Shown here: piece by piece, positions 1 to 11,653 of the stretch | Layout: the number at the start of each line of letters is the position of its first letter | How positions within the stretch are numbered: the stretch's first letter is position 1 | Program-made: the position numbers and the translations under genes | Assembly (NCBI GenBank): GCA_052035915.1 | Contig: JBPOHE010000012.1 | Location: forward strand, 1 to 48,695 | Length of the DNA stretch: 48,695 bases | Source of the DNA: JBPOHE01 sp052035915 | GTDB taxonomy: Bacteria; Pseudomonadota; Gammaproteobacteria; Chromatiales; Chromatiaceae | Direction: 5' to 3' | Notes under the pieces: generated by a model | Told to the model about the DNA's origin: nothing | The model's database searches: none | Seen by the model: the letters and a program-made list of their open reading frames with translations, nothing else

Positions 1-100
1 TTTCCCGTTGGAAAAGGATGGAGAAGGGGGATTTTCTGGCCTGAAGCCCCGCGGCCAGGATGGCTTTGTCAGGGATTTCGCCGCTGTGAACCCCCCTCAA

Positions 101-120
101 TCCCCCCTTATCAGGGGGGA
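101..120. repeat. G/C-run hairpin upstream of the sensor locus
   Basis: A perfect 7-bp stem, TCCCCCC at 101-107 and GGGGGGA at 114-120, has a 6-nt loop. It lies in the non-coding stretch 1-205, where I see no other gene. It is followed by a short A run rather than T, so it is not a good + strand terminator. It may be a dispersed intergenic repeat or the end of an upstream transcription unit outside the window. Confidence 0.4.
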
Positions 121-205
121 AACAAACCGATAGGTGGCAAGGTCTGAAGGGTTACCTCCCAGCGGTTTTGTGACACTGTTATAAATCCGGAGAAAGGAGA
201 TAATT

Positions 206-280
206 ATGGCCTGCGCCGGACTCACCGAGGCCGGAGCGCGGAGTCAAGGTATTGACGAGGACAACGGAGCCTGTTCATGA
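206..280 (+). CDS. candidate 24-aa leader peptide
   Basis: A short open frame starts at ATG 206 and ends at TGA 278-280, coding for 24 residues (MACAGLTEAG...). A strong Shine-Dalgarno sequence, AAAGGAG (about 194-200), lies 6 nt before the ATG. This is better than the site in front of the following sensor gene. Its stop overlaps that gene's start as ATGA, the arrangement typical of translational coupling. No protein family is recognisable. It may be a small translated leader feeding ribosomes to the sensor gene, or chance. Codon use cannot be judged at this length. Confidence 0.4.
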   Translation: MACAGLTEAGARSQGIDEDNGACS

Positions 281-3267
281 ACCCCGCCAATGTGGCTAGC
301 GGTAGCGATCCCCCCACGGCCTCGAGACTCAGGATCGTCCTGCTCTACGCCTTTTTGGCGATCCTCTGGATCCTCGTCTCGGACTGGGGACTGGAATGGC
401 TGCTCAAGGATTCGCCCTGGCTCCTCCTGGCCGGCACCTTCAAGGGGCTGTTCTACGTGGCGGTCACCTCCTGGCTGCTGTATCTCCTGCTGCGACGCCA
501 GGGCCGCGCCATCAGGGTCAATCCACCTATCAGGACGCTACGTACCCTGCCCTTGGTCCTCCTGGCCCTGGGCCTTTTCGCCCTGACGCTGGGGGGAATG
601 CATTACGTCTTCCAGGCGCAAAAGACCAAGGAAGTCGCCCGCTTGCAGGCCATCGCCGACCTCAAGTCCAGGCACATCGCCGACTGGCTGCGGGAAAGGC
701 GGAACGATGCCCATTTCGTCCAGACCAGCCAGTTTTTCGCCGAACAGTATCGCCATTGGCGCGATGAGGGCGATCCCGCCGCCGGAGAACTCTTGCAACG
801 GCGACTGGAGCAATTCGCCCGCTTCCGGGGGTTTTCCACCGTCCTCCTGCTGAATGCCCAGGGGGAAGGGCTCTGGACGGAGGGCACTTCTCACACCGAA
901 ATCGCCCCCCTCCTCCAGGAAACCGCCCGCAAGGCGGCCCTGGAACCCCAGGTGTTGTGGCTGGGACCCTATCGCGACTCGAGGGACAGGCTGCATCTGG
1001 ATTTTATCGCCCCTTTGGCCGCCGCAGGGGCCAAACCGCCGCTGGTGGTGCTGCACAGCGATCCCCAGGACTGGCTGTTCCCAAGTCTGCACGACTGGCC
1101 GGTACCCTCCAGCAGCGGTGAGACCCTGCTGTTCAGGCGTGACGGCGATCAGGTCCTGTTCCTGAACGAGTTGCGCGGACAGCCGGATTCAGCGGCGAAA
1201 CAGCGTCTGCCCCTGGATTCGCCCCGGTTGCTGGCCGCCCAGGCGTTGCGCGGCCAAGCGCCGCGAGGGGAGGTACTGGAAGGGGAGGACTATCGCGGCG
1301 TGCCGGTTCTGGGGATGTTCCAACCCATCCCCGACAGCGATTGGTTTCTGATCGCCAAGATGGATCGGGAGGAAGTCTACGCCGACGCGGTCAAGGAGGC
1401 GATCTGGGTCGGTTTCGTCGGTTTTTTGCTTCTCTTCATGGCCATCGCCGGTCTCCATCTGTGGCGCCAGCGTCAGGAATTGTTGCTGGCCACCAGCGTG
1501 CAACAATCCCAGGCGGAACGCCTGCGCGCGCTGCAACTCCTCGACGCGGTGGCCAACAGTTCCACCGACGCCATCTTCGCCAAGGATCTGGACGGCCGCT
1601 ACATCCTTTTCAATCAGGCCGCCGCGACCGTCGTCGGCAGATCCGCGGTGGAGGTGCTGGGCCAGGACGACCGCGCCATTTTCTCCGCCGATCGGGCGGA
1701 GAAGTTGATGGCGCAAAACCGCCAGGTGATCGAGGAAGCGGTCATCCTCACGCATGAAGAAATCTTCAACACGCCCGCTGGAAAGCGTGTGTTCCTCGCC
1801 AGCAAGGCGCCCTTGCGCAATGAACATGGCGCCATCATCGGTCTCTTCGGCATCTCTCGGGACATCACCGAGCGCAAGATCGCCGAGGAACGCCTGCGCC
1901 AGAGCGAAGCCTTCAAACAGGTCATCCTGGACTCCGTCGGCGCCCATATCGCCGTGATCGACGCCCAGGGCGACATCGTCACCGTGAATCGGCCCTGGCT
2001 CGGCTTCGCCATCGAAAACGGACCAGCTCCCGGCGTACCGGCCCGGCATACGGAGGTGGGGGTCAATTATCTGGAGATCTGTCGCGCCAGTGTCGGGCCG
2101 AGTTCGGAAGGGGCGCGAGAGGCGATGTTGGGCATCCAGGCGGTGCTGGAGGGGCGACGGTCCTTCTATACCCAGGAATATCCCTGCCATTCCCCGCGCC
2201 TGGAGCGCTGGTTTTCCATGAACGTCACCCCCATAGGCAAAGGCCGGCAAGGCGCCGTCATCACCCATATCGACATCACCTCGCGCAAGCTCGCGGAACA
2301 GGCGGTGCGCGACAGCGAGGCGCGCTGGATCATGGCCATCGACAGCGCCGGGCACGGGGTCTGGGATTGGGATCTCGTCACCGACAAGGTCTATTACTCG
2401 CCCCGTTGGAAGACCATGCTGGGATATACCGAGACGGAGATCGGCGACGATCTCGTCGACTGGGCCAATCTGGTGCATCCAGACGACCTGGGCGCCTGCC
2501 TCGAGGAACTGGAGCGCCATTTTCGTGGCGAAACCGGCATCTATATCAGCGAGTACCGCCTGCGCGGCAAGGACGGCCGGTACCTATGGATCCTGGATCA
2601 GGGCCGGCTGGTGGCCCGGGACACCGAAGGCCGACCCCTGCGGGCCATCGGCACCCATACGGACCTCACCTGGCGGCGGGAGACCGAGGAGCGGCTGCGG
2701 GAAAAAGAACAGCGCTTTCGCACCCTGTTCGAGTCGGCCCTGGTATCCATCATCGTCCACGACCCCGAGACCGGGGCCATCCTCGACGCCAACCGGCGGG
2801 CCATCGTGTCCTATGGTTTCGACACCCTGGAGGAATTGCAACGCAACGACTTCTGGCTGGAACCGCCCTACTCCTTCGTGGAGGCCCTCCAGTTCATCCG
2901 CCAGGCCGCCCGGGAAGATCCGCAACGCTTCGAGTGGAAAAACCGGGATCGCCAGGGGCGCGTCTTCTGGGAGGATGTGCTGCTCAGCCGTGTCACCCTC
3001 AACGGCATCGACCAGGTGCTTTCCATCACCATCGACATCACCGCCCGCAAGGCCGCCGAGGAAGAATTGCTGACCTACACCGAGGAACTCCATAACCGCA
3101 ATGTCGAGCTGGAACGCTTCAACCGCGCCAGCGTCGGGCGTGAGTTGGACATGATCGAGCTGAAGCAGCGAGTCAATGCCCTCTCCAAGGAACTTGGCCG
3201 CGCTCCCCCTTATGAGCTAGCCTTTCTCGATTCCGCAGACCAGGCCACGAAAGTGGCGCTACCATGA
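277..3267 (+). CDS. membrane-bound multi-PAS sensor protein without kinase domain
   Basis: A 996-aa membrane sensor. Hydrophobic segments lie near residues 20-36, 48-72 and 91-112. A periplasmic region of about 260 residues follows, then another membrane segment near 377-397. Four PAS domains come next (about 424-540, 548-668, 672-800, 808-930), each ending in a recognisable DIT-type motif such as SRDITERK, DITSRK and DITARK. The C-terminus is a helical stretch with NVELERFNRASVGREL, a tail often seen on PAS proteins next to histidine kinases. No HisKA, HATPase, GGDEF or EAL motif is present. The stop overlaps the next start by 4 nt (ATGA), so it is probably made with, and may signal through, the downstream kinase. 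Ligand unknown. Confidence 0.85.
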   Translation: MNPANVASGSDPPTASRLRIVLLYAFLAILWILVSDWGLEWLLKDSPWLLLAGTFKGLFYVAVTSWLLYLLLRRQGRAIRVNPPIRTLRTLPLVLLALGLFALTLGGMHYVFQAQKTKEVARLQAIADLKSRHIADWLRERRNDAHFVQTSQFFAEQYRHWRDEGDPAAGELLQRRLEQFARFRGFSTVLLLNAQGEGLWTEGTSHTEIAPLLQETARKAALEPQVLWLGPYRDSRDRLHLDFIAPLAAAGAKPPLVVLHSDPQDWLFPSLHDWPVPSSSGETLLFRRDGDQVLFLNELRGQPDSAAKQRLPLDSPRLLAAQALRGQAPRGEVLEGEDYRGVPVLGMFQPIPDSDWFLIAKMDREEVYADAVKEAIWVGFVGFLLLFMAIAGLHLWRQRQELLLATSVQQSQAERLRALQLLDAVANSSTDAIFAKDLDGRYILFNQAAATVVGRSAVEVLGQDDRAIFSADRAEKLMAQNRQVIEEAVILTHEEIFNTPAGKRVFLASKAPLRNEHGAIIGLFGISRDITERKIAEERLRQSEAFKQVILDSVGAHIAVIDAQGDIVTVNRPWLGFAIENGPAPGVPARHTEVGVNYLEICRASVGPSSEGAREAMLGIQAVLEGRRSFYTQEYPCHSPRLERWFSMNVTPIGKGRQGAVITHIDITSRKLAEQAVRDSEARWIMAIDSAGHGVWDWDLVTDKVYYSPRWKTMLGYTETEIGDDLVDWANLVHPDDLGACLEELERHFRGETGIYISEYRLRGKDGRYLWILDQGRLVARDTEGRPLRAIGTHTDLTWRRETEERLREKEQRFRTLFESALVSIIVHDPETGAILDANRRAIVSYGFDTLEELQRNDFWLEPPYSFVEALQFIRQAAREDPQRFEWKNRDRQGRVFWEDVLLSRVTLNGIDQVLSITIDITARKAAEEELLTYTEELHNRNVELERFNRASVGRELDMIELKQRVNALSKELGRAPPYELAFLDSADQATKVALP

Positions 3268-5789
3268 GCGCCCGTCCCCTCATCCCGGAGGCCGTGGCCG
3301 GAATTTCGCTGCATGGCTTTCTTTCCCGGCTGATCTGGCTCTGCATCCTGCCCTTGTTGCTGTTGGGGGCCTGGCTGGCCGTCGACAGCGTGCTGACCGA
3401 GGGTGCCGAGCGCGACCTGGAAGCCACCAATCTGGCGCGGAACTTCGCCACCGCGCTCGACCAGCATCTCAGTGCCCGCATCGCCGCCCTGAACATCCTG
3501 GCGGTATCGCCGCTCATCGATGACAAGAGCCGCTGGAGCGATCTCTACCAGGAGGCCCAGGGATTCCAGCAGAGTTTTGGCTCCCATGTCATCCTCGCCG
3601 AGGCCGAGGAGCCGAGACAGATGCTGTTCAATACCCGTGAGCCCTTCGGCACCCCCTTGCCGCCCTTGCCCAAGCCCAAAGGCCAGGCCGCGGCGCCGAC
3701 CGCTCTAGCCACCCTGAAACCCGCCGTGGGCGATACCTTCTTCGGCCCGGTGGCGAGGGAACTTCTGGTCGCCATCGCCGTACCTGTGCTGCGCGAAGGC
3801 CGGGCGGCCTTCGTCCTGATCACCACCTTCGAGGCCCGTCAGTTCCAGCAACGCCTGGAGCAGGTGGCCTTGCCAGCCGGCTGGGTGCTTTCCCTGCTCG
3901 ACGGGCGCGGCGACCAGATCGCCCGCCGAGCCCCGCCTGGGTTGGATCCGGGGCAGGAAGTCGATACCTCCGCCCGCTTCGTCGTCAAATCGAAGCTGGC
4001 ACCTTGGTCGGTGGTGTTGGAGATCCCCCGCCTTACCTATCGAATGCCGCTGGTGGAAGCGGCTCTCTGGCTGGTGACCGCGCTGCTGGTGGCCACCCTG
4101 ATCGCTGTCCTGGGAGGTCGCCTGGCGAGCCGCCGTCTGAGTCGGGAAGTGGCGGCGCTGGTGGAATCCCCGGCCAGCCCGGTGTCACCGCCGGCTATCC
4201 GCGAGATTGACGCGGTGCGCCATCTGCTCGAACAGACCGCACGGCAACGTACGGTGGCGGAGACCCGACTGCGGGAGAGCGAGACCCGCTACCGCGAATT
4301 GGTGCAAAACGCCAACAGCGCCATCATCCGCTGGTCGCGAGATGGCCGTATCCTGTTCTTCAACGAATATGCCCAGGCGTTCTTCGGCTGGAGCGCCGAG
4401 GAGGTAATCGGCCAACATGTCGGCCTCCTGGTGCCCACGCAGGAATCCACCGGCGTCGACCTCTCCGGTCTGGTCCAGGATATCGTCGATCACCCGGGGC
4501 GTTATCTGAACAACGTCAACGAGAACATCTGTCGCGATGGCCGCCGGGTCTGGATGACCTGGACCAACCGGGCGATCCACGGCGAGTCGGGCCAGGTGAG
4601 CGAGATCCTCGCCGTCGGCAACGACATCACCGAGCGCAAGCGGATCGAGGAAGCCTTGCGGGAAAGCGAGCGGATCTATCGCTCCCTGTTCGAGGGTATG
4701 CTCAACGGCTGTGCCTACTGCCGCATGCTGTTCGAGCAGGGCGAGCCGGTGGATTTCATCTATCTCCATGTCAATCGCGCCTTCGAGACCCTGACCGGCC
4801 TGCGGGATGTCGTCGGCCGCCCGGTCAGCGAGGTCATCCCGGGGATCCGGCAGTCTGATCCCGGTCTGTTCGAGATCTATGGGCGGGTCGCCCTGGGCGG
4901 CCAGCCCGAGCGCTTCGAGATCTATGTCGAGGCCCTGAGGATGTGGTTCGCGATTTCGGTGTACAGCCCGGAACCCGGGCATTTTGTCGCCGTATTCGAT
5001 GTCATCACCGAGCGCAAGCTGGCCGAGCAGGAGATCCACCGCCTCAACGCCGATCTGGAGCGACGGGTGGCCCAGCGCACCGCCGAACTGGCCGCCGCCA
5101 ACCGTGAATTGGAAAGCTTCGCCTACGCCGTATCCCACGATCTGCGGGCGCCCTTACGCGCCATGAGCGGCTTCAGCCAGGCGCTGATCGAGGATTACGG
5201 CCACCGACTCCAAAACGAGCCCCGGGCCTATCTGGAGCAGATCGACCTCGCCGCGCACAAGATGGCGACCCTCATCGACGGCCTGCTGACGCTCTCCCGC
5301 AGCACCCGGGGGGAGTTGCGGCGGGATACCCTGGACCTCTCGGAACTGGCGCAACGCCTGCTGGGCGAGCTGGCCCAAGGCGATCCCCAACGCCGGGTGG
5401 CGGTGGAGATCCAAAGCGGGCTGCTGGTGCGCGGCGATGGGCGCCTCTTGGAAGTGGTTTTGCGCAACCTGCTGGGCAATGCCTGGAAATACAGCGCCCG
5501 GGCGGCGGAGCCACGTATCCGGCTCTACGCCGAGGAGCGGGACGGTTGCCGCTGGATCTGCCTCGCCGACAACGGTGCCGGTTTCGATATGGCCCATGCC
5601 GCCAAACTGTTTCAGCCCTTCCAGCGCCTGCACCGGCAGGAGGAATTCCCCGGCCTCGGCATCGGGCTGGCCACGGTGCAACGCATCCTCCACCGTCATG
5701 GCGGCGAGATCCGCGCCCGGGGCGAGCCGGGCCAGGGGGCGACCTTTTGTTTCAGCCTCCCGGCGGAACCGGGAACGGATCAGGCATGA
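3264..5789 (+). CDS. PAS-domain sensor histidine kinase
   Basis: An 841-aa sensor kinase. Membrane segments near residues 22-42 and 263-285 flank a periplasmic sensory region. Two PAS domains follow (about 340-465 and 470-590), each closing with DITERK/VITERK. The HisKA domain has its phospho-acceptor in AVSHDLRAPL (His625). The HATPase domain shows the N box NLLGNAWKYS (about 735), the G1 box DNGAGF (about 769) and the G2 box GLGIGLA (about 798). This HisKA/HATPase type is usually partnered by a small Rcp1-like response regulator, and one lies at 7289. It is coupled to the preceding PAS protein by an ATGA overlap. Its last 10 bp overlap the end of the convergent antitoxin gene. Confidence 0.9.
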   Translation: MSARPLIPEAVAGISLHGFLSRLIWLCILPLLLLGAWLAVDSVLTEGAERDLEATNLARNFATALDQHLSARIAALNILAVSPLIDDKSRWSDLYQEAQGFQQSFGSHVILAEAEEPRQMLFNTREPFGTPLPPLPKPKGQAAAPTALATLKPAVGDTFFGPVARELLVAIAVPVLREGRAAFVLITTFEARQFQQRLEQVALPAGWVLSLLDGRGDQIARRAPPGLDPGQEVDTSARFVVKSKLAPWSVVLEIPRLTYRMPLVEAALWLVTALLVATLIAVLGGRLASRRLSREVAALVESPASPVSPPAIREIDAVRHLLEQTARQRTVAETRLRESETRYRELVQNANSAIIRWSRDGRILFFNEYAQAFFGWSAEEVIGQHVGLLVPTQESTGVDLSGLVQDIVDHPGRYLNNVNENICRDGRRVWMTWTNRAIHGESGQVSEILAVGNDITERKRIEEALRESERIYRSLFEGMLNGCAYCRMLFEQGEPVDFIYLHVNRAFETLTGLRDVVGRPVSEVIPGIRQSDPGLFEIYGRVALGGQPERFEIYVEALRMWFAISVYSPEPGHFVAVFDVITERKLAEQEIHRLNADLERRVAQRTAELAAANRELESFAYAVSHDLRAPLRAMSGFSQALIEDYGHRLQNEPRAYLEQIDLAAHKMATLIDGLLTLSRSTRGELRRDTLDLSELAQRLLGELAQGDPQRRVAVEIQSGLLVRGDGRLLEVVLRNLLGNAWKYSARAAEPRIRLYAEERDGCRWICLADNGAGFDMAHAAKLFQPFQRLHRQEEFPGLGIGLATVQRILHRHGGEIRARGEPGQGATFCFSLPAEPGTDQA

Positions 5790-6079
5790 TCCGGTTCATA
5801 GCGTCGAATATGGGACAGGACTTCGGCCAGGGTGTCCTTGACGCGGGCCGTGTCGTGATCCGTTTGCAGGCCGATCCAGAACCCCTCGCTGGTACCGAAG
5901 AACCGTGCCAGCCGCAGTCCGGTATCCACCGTAATGGCGCGCTTGCCGGAAACAATCTCGCCGATCCGTCGTTGTGGTACGCACATCTGCTTGGAGAGGA
6001 GGTAGTGGCTGATACCTAGAGGTGTGAGGAATTCCTCCAGAAGAATTTCGCCGGGTGTTGGGTAAGGTATCTCTCGCAT
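5780..6079 (-). CDS. higA: HigA-family antitoxin (XRE-type HTH)
   Basis: A 99-aa protein with the HigA/VapI signature: it opens with an IPYPTPGEILLEEFL-type segment and has a helix-turn-helix over about residues 22-65 (SKQMCVPQRRIGEIVSGKRAI). Members bind the toxin and repress their own operon. It lies 12 nt downstream of the RelE/HigB-like toxin gene, in the toxin-first order typical of higBA. Its 3' end overlaps the histidine kinase gene by 10 bp, tail to tail, so the module sits tightly against the sensor locus. Confidence 0.88.
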   Translation of the reverse strand: MREIPYPTPGEILLEEFLTPLGISHYLLSKQMCVPQRRIGEIVSGKRAITVDTGLRLARFFGTSEGFWIGLQTDHDTARVKDTLAEVLSHIRRYEPDHA

Positions 6080-6091
6080 GAGGGTAGCTCG

Positions 6092-6370
6092 CTAATGGTA
6101 ATCCAGGATTTCCACATCCCAGACATGGCCACCTTCGAACCGAAAGCAGATCCGCCATTGTTCGTTGACACGGATGCTCCACTGACCGGCGCGGTCGCCG
6201 GCGAGGGCTTCCAGCCGGTTCCCCGGGGGTATTCGCAGATCATCGAGCCGCTCGGCGCGGTTGAGCATAGCCATCTTACGCAAAGCGACTGTGGCTATGT
6301 TGGTAAAACGAGGAACGCGGCGACCCTTGAACAGGGCTTCGGTGTCGTGGCACTTGAAGGTCGCAATCAC
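6092..6370 (-). CDS. higB: HigB-like RelE/ParE-superfamily toxin
   Basis: A 92-aa protein matching the HigB plasmid-maintenance toxin family, probably a ribosome-dependent mRNA endonuclease. Family-typical segments are FKCHDTEALFKGRRVPRF near the N-terminus, PPGNRLEALAGDR in the middle and NEQWRICFRF plus VEILDYH at the C-terminus. I chose GTG at 6370 because homologues begin at this position (M/V-I-x-T-F-K). An in-frame GTG at 6409 would add 13 unrelated residues. The higA antitoxin gene follows after 12 nt on the same strand. Confidence 0.85.
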   Translation of the reverse strand: MIATFKCHDTEALFKGRRVPRFTNIATVALRKMAMLNRAERLDDLRIPPGNRLEALAGDRAGQWSIRVNEQWRICFRFEGGHVWDVEILDYH

Positions 6371-6509
6371 CAATCCATGCTGGCGCTTCGCGTTAGTAAC
6401 GTCAAGCACCTAGGTGCGGTGAGGTATGAACAGCATCATTCGCGGATGGAAAATACCCCTCAACCACACAACCGACGTTTCCGGAAGAGGAAAGATCGAG
6501 ATTGAACCT

Positions 6510-6549
6510 TTGACAGCAATGGCTAAAATATGACCATTATTCTGGTCAT
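6510..6549 (+). promoter_or_regulatory. promoter and operator palindrome of the Phd/PIN module
   Basis: A TTGACA -35-like hexamer lies at 6510-6515. It is followed by the palindrome ATGACCA-N6-TGGTCAT at 6530-6549, just upstream of the antitoxin ATG at 6562. The palindrome would overlap the -10 region, which suits autorepression by a Phd/YefM antitoxin. The exact -10 is unclear; CATTAT at 6535-6540 with 19-nt spacing is the best candidate. Confidence 0.55.
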
Positions 6550-6561
6550 TACGAGGCACGC

Positions 6562-6801
6562 ATGATCTCTCAAACTGTCGCCGAAGCCAAAGCCCACCTC
6601 AGCGATCTCATCCGCCAGATCGAGCAAGGCGAATACGTTGTCATTACCCGCCACGGTAAACCGGTAGCGCATCTCACTCCGGTTCGTATCGAACCGACCG
6701 CACCGGACTGGCAGGCCATTCGCGCCGTGCGCGAGGCGCTGCCCAGCGTTCAGGAGCCTGCCGCGGACCTGGTCCGGCAGGTTCGCGAGGCCCGCTACTG
6801 A
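6562..6801 (+). CDS. Phd/YefM-family antitoxin
   Basis: A 79-aa antitoxin. The N-terminal Phd/YefM fold is clear: VAEAKAHLSDLIRQIEQGE followed by YVVITRHGKPVAHL. The C-terminal tail is expected to wrap the toxin. A GAGG site lies 5 nt before the ATG, and an inverted-repeat operator lies just upstream at 6530-6549. The stop codon overlaps the PIN toxin start (TGATG), so the two are translationally coupled. Confidence 0.9.
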   Translation: MISQTVAEAKAHLSDLIRQIEQGEYVVITRHGKPVAHLTPVRIEPTAPDWQAIRAVREALPSVQEPAADLVRQVREARY

Positions 6802-7229
6802 TGCTTTACCTCGATACGGCCATCCTGCTCACGCTTTTTCTGCCCGAGCCAAGTTCGCGAGAAGTCGAGGCATGGCTGGAACGGCAGGAAGGTGGCTTTG
6901 CCTGTAGCGACTGGGGCCTCACCGAAGCCGCTTCGGCCCTGGGTATCCGTGTACGCCGAGGCGATTATGCTCCAGCTCAAGCCATGCGCACCTGGCAGGC
7001 CATGGCCGGATTTGCCCAACGACATTGCCGGTTGTTACCCGCCAATGCCAGCCACCAGGGCGTCGCCCAGTCCTGGCTGACCCGCTGCAACCTCAACCTG
7101 CGTGCTGGCGACGCCCTGCACCTGGCCATTGCCCAGTCGCACGGACTGCCGCTGGCGACTTACGACCAATTACTGCTCGACAGTGCCGCCGTGTTGGGCA
7201 TCGCCACCCGAAACCCCTTGTGCCAGTGA
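6801..7229 (+). CDS. vapC: PIN-domain toxin, VapC family
   Basis: A 142-aa PIN-domain ribonuclease, the toxin partner of the Phd-type antitoxin just upstream. The acidic metal-binding set is visible: Asp5 (MLYLDTA), Glu42 (LTEAAS), Asp104 (RAGDALHLA) and Asp122 (ATYDQ). VapC toxins cut specific RNAs, often tRNA. Length is normal and all catalytic acids are present, so it should be active. The two genes sit between the sensor kinase and the response regulator. Confidence 0.9.
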   Translation: MLYLDTAILLTLFLPEPSSREVEAWLERQEGGFACSDWGLTEAASALGIRVRRGDYAPAQAMRTWQAMAGFAQRHCRLLPANASHQGVAQSWLTRCNLNLRAGDALHLAIAQSHGLPLATYDQLLLDSAAVLGIATRNPLCQ

Positions 7230-7288
7230 GCCTCATGACTGATGTTGCGCGTTAGCATCGTCAAGCATCCGCTACCCAGGAGTCCGTC

Positions 7289-7729
7289 ATGACCCCCAAG
7301 ACCCTTCTCCTTGTCGAGGACAACCCCCAGGACGAGCTGCTCACCTTGCGCGCCCTGCGCCGCGCCAACCTGGCCAACCGGATCGATGTGGTGCGAGACG
7401 GTCAACAGGCCTTGGACTACCTGTTTCGGGAAGGGGAATTCGCCGACCGGGATGACCCTGAGCTGCCTACAGTGGTGTTGCTCGACATCAATCTGCCGCG
7501 CCTGTCGGGCCTGGAGGTGCTGGAACGGCTGCGCGCCGATACGCGGACGAGGCTGCTGCCAGTGATTGTCCTCACCTCCTCGGACGACGAGCTCGATCGT
7601 CTCAGAAGCTATGAGAACGGCTGCAACAGCTTCGTGCGCAAGCCGGTGGAGTTCGGCGAGTTCGCCGAGATCGTCGCCCGCCTGGGTGTCTATTGGCTGG
7701 CCACCAACGAGCCCCCACCAAGGCCATGA
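7289..7729 (+). CDS. single-domain response regulator (Rcp1-like)
   Basis: A 146-aa stand-alone receiver domain with no output domain. The acidic pair is in LLLVEDNPQD, the phospho-acceptor is Asp66 (LLDINLPRLSG), the Ser/Thr is in VLTSSDD, and the conserved lysine is Lys118 (VRKPV). The insertion FREGEFADRDDPELP is typical of Rcp1-type regulators that pair with PAS or phytochrome kinases. A CAGGAG site precedes the ATG. It likely takes phosphate from the kinase at 3264 and/or the hybrid kinase that starts 7 nt downstream. Confidence 0.92.
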   Translation: MTPKTLLLVEDNPQDELLTLRALRRANLANRIDVVRDGQQALDYLFREGEFADRDDPELPTVVLLDINLPRLSGLEVLERLRADTRTRLLPVIVLTSSDDELDRLRSYENGCNSFVRKPVEFGEFAEIVARLGVYWLATNEPPPRP

Positions 7730-7736
7730 CCCAGCC

Positions 7737-10638
<2,902 letters not shown>

Positions 10639-10664
<26 letters not shown>

Positions 10665-11037
10665 CCCAGGTCTCGCAGACCCGTCGGTATTCCGGCATCA
10701 GCGCGGGATCAGGACAAGGCAGGGCCCGGGAGCGATCTTCGAGTTCCTTGGTCGCCAGACTCAGGATCAATGAGGGGAGACTGCAGGCTAGCACGACCAT
10801 CAACCCGGTCAGACCTTCCTCCATGGTCAGATAGAGACCGCCCGCCAGCAGAACCGCTCCACCGACCAGAAAGGCCAGGGCGCCGTACATATTCCAGCGG
10901 GCGACCACTTTGAACTCCGCCAGCACCTGGCGATTCGAGATCGAGCCGTGGCGGTCCAGAAAGCGCCGCAACACCAGCCTGGCCCAAAAGAGCAGGACGA
11001 ACAACACCAGACTCAAGACGATGTAAGCGAGGATCAT
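10639..11037 (-). CDS. small membrane protein of unknown function
   Basis: A 132-aa protein starting at ATG 11037, with an AAGGAG Shine-Dalgarno site 6 nt upstream. Residues 2-20 (ILAYIVLSLVLFVLLFWA) form one membrane helix. Two more hydrophobic stretches lie around 54-72 and 77-95, and the C-terminus is soluble and charged. I do not recognise a family. It is convergent with the hybrid kinase, and the last 26 bp overlap that gene. Nothing in the context gives a role. Confidence 0.65.
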
Positions 11038-11211
11038 GGCTTTCTCCTTGGTTTGCCGTTCCCCCGGGATGGGGATAAAAATCAACCGGATCGGAAGTGG
11101 AGGATTATACCCCCCAGACTCTATCCTTCCCGGCCCCTTCCATTCATTCCCAACGAGTATCCCCTCGCCCTAGCCCGCCCCCACCAGGGCAAACGCGCAA
11201 TCCGAGGCTTT

Positions 11212-11362
11212 ATACCATTTCCTATTAGTTTATCCGCCTGAAAGCCATGGAGTAGGCTGGCGATGAGCAAAGCGAATCCCAGCTACTGAGAAGCTGGGTT
11301 TCGGCGCTTCGCGCCTCAACACCAGCCTACGAATATCGATAATACCTATCGAGAAATGGTAT
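11212..11362. repeat. nested inverted-repeat element (MITE-like)
   Basis: A 151-bp segment is bounded by the perfect 10-bp inverted repeat ATACCATTTC / GAAATGGTAT. Inside is a second perfect inverted repeat, GTAGGCTGG (11252-11260) / CCAGCCTAC (11322-11330). No coding potential is visible. It lies in the gene-free interval 11038-11420 and may be a non-autonomous mobile element or a repetitive intergenic hairpin. No clear target duplication was found. Confidence 0.5.
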
Positions 11363-11420
11363 TACATCGATGGGATATCTGACATCGTTATTCTTTTCCG
11401 CGGAGGCAAGAGCCATGCCG

Positions 11421-11648
11421 GTGGATTTCTTCACGCCCTTCTCGGCGCTGAAGGTTGGGAAGCGATTGAGAAGTTTGGGAAAGCCAAGATCGTGTGGTTG
11501 CGGCGGTTCTTACCCTTTACCAATGGGGTGCCTTCCCATGACCGAATCCGGGTGGTCATGATCTCGCTGTCGCCCAAGGGACTCCATGTTTCGCCAACTG
11601 GATCAGTGCTGTGGCCGGCGCGCTCCCCGCTGAGACCCTGCGACGTTC
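11421..11648 (+). pseudogene. remnant of an ISAs1-family transposase
   Basis: Translation gives GAEGWEAIEKFGKAK, then WLRRFLPFTNGVPSHD, the hallmark N-terminal block of ISAs1-family transposases. Downstream the family pattern continues in a different frame as CFANWISAVAGALPAETLRR. This shows at least one frameshift near 11590. The homology stops at the first CRISPR repeat (11654), and no catalytic domain remains. The gene is broken by both frameshift and truncation. Confidence 0.75.
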
Positions 11649-11653
11649 CTAGC

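Noticed and set aside
1189..2520. 443-codon open frame on - inside the PAS sensor gene
   Set aside because: Shadow of a strong PAS-domain coding frame; no family pattern or ribosome site.
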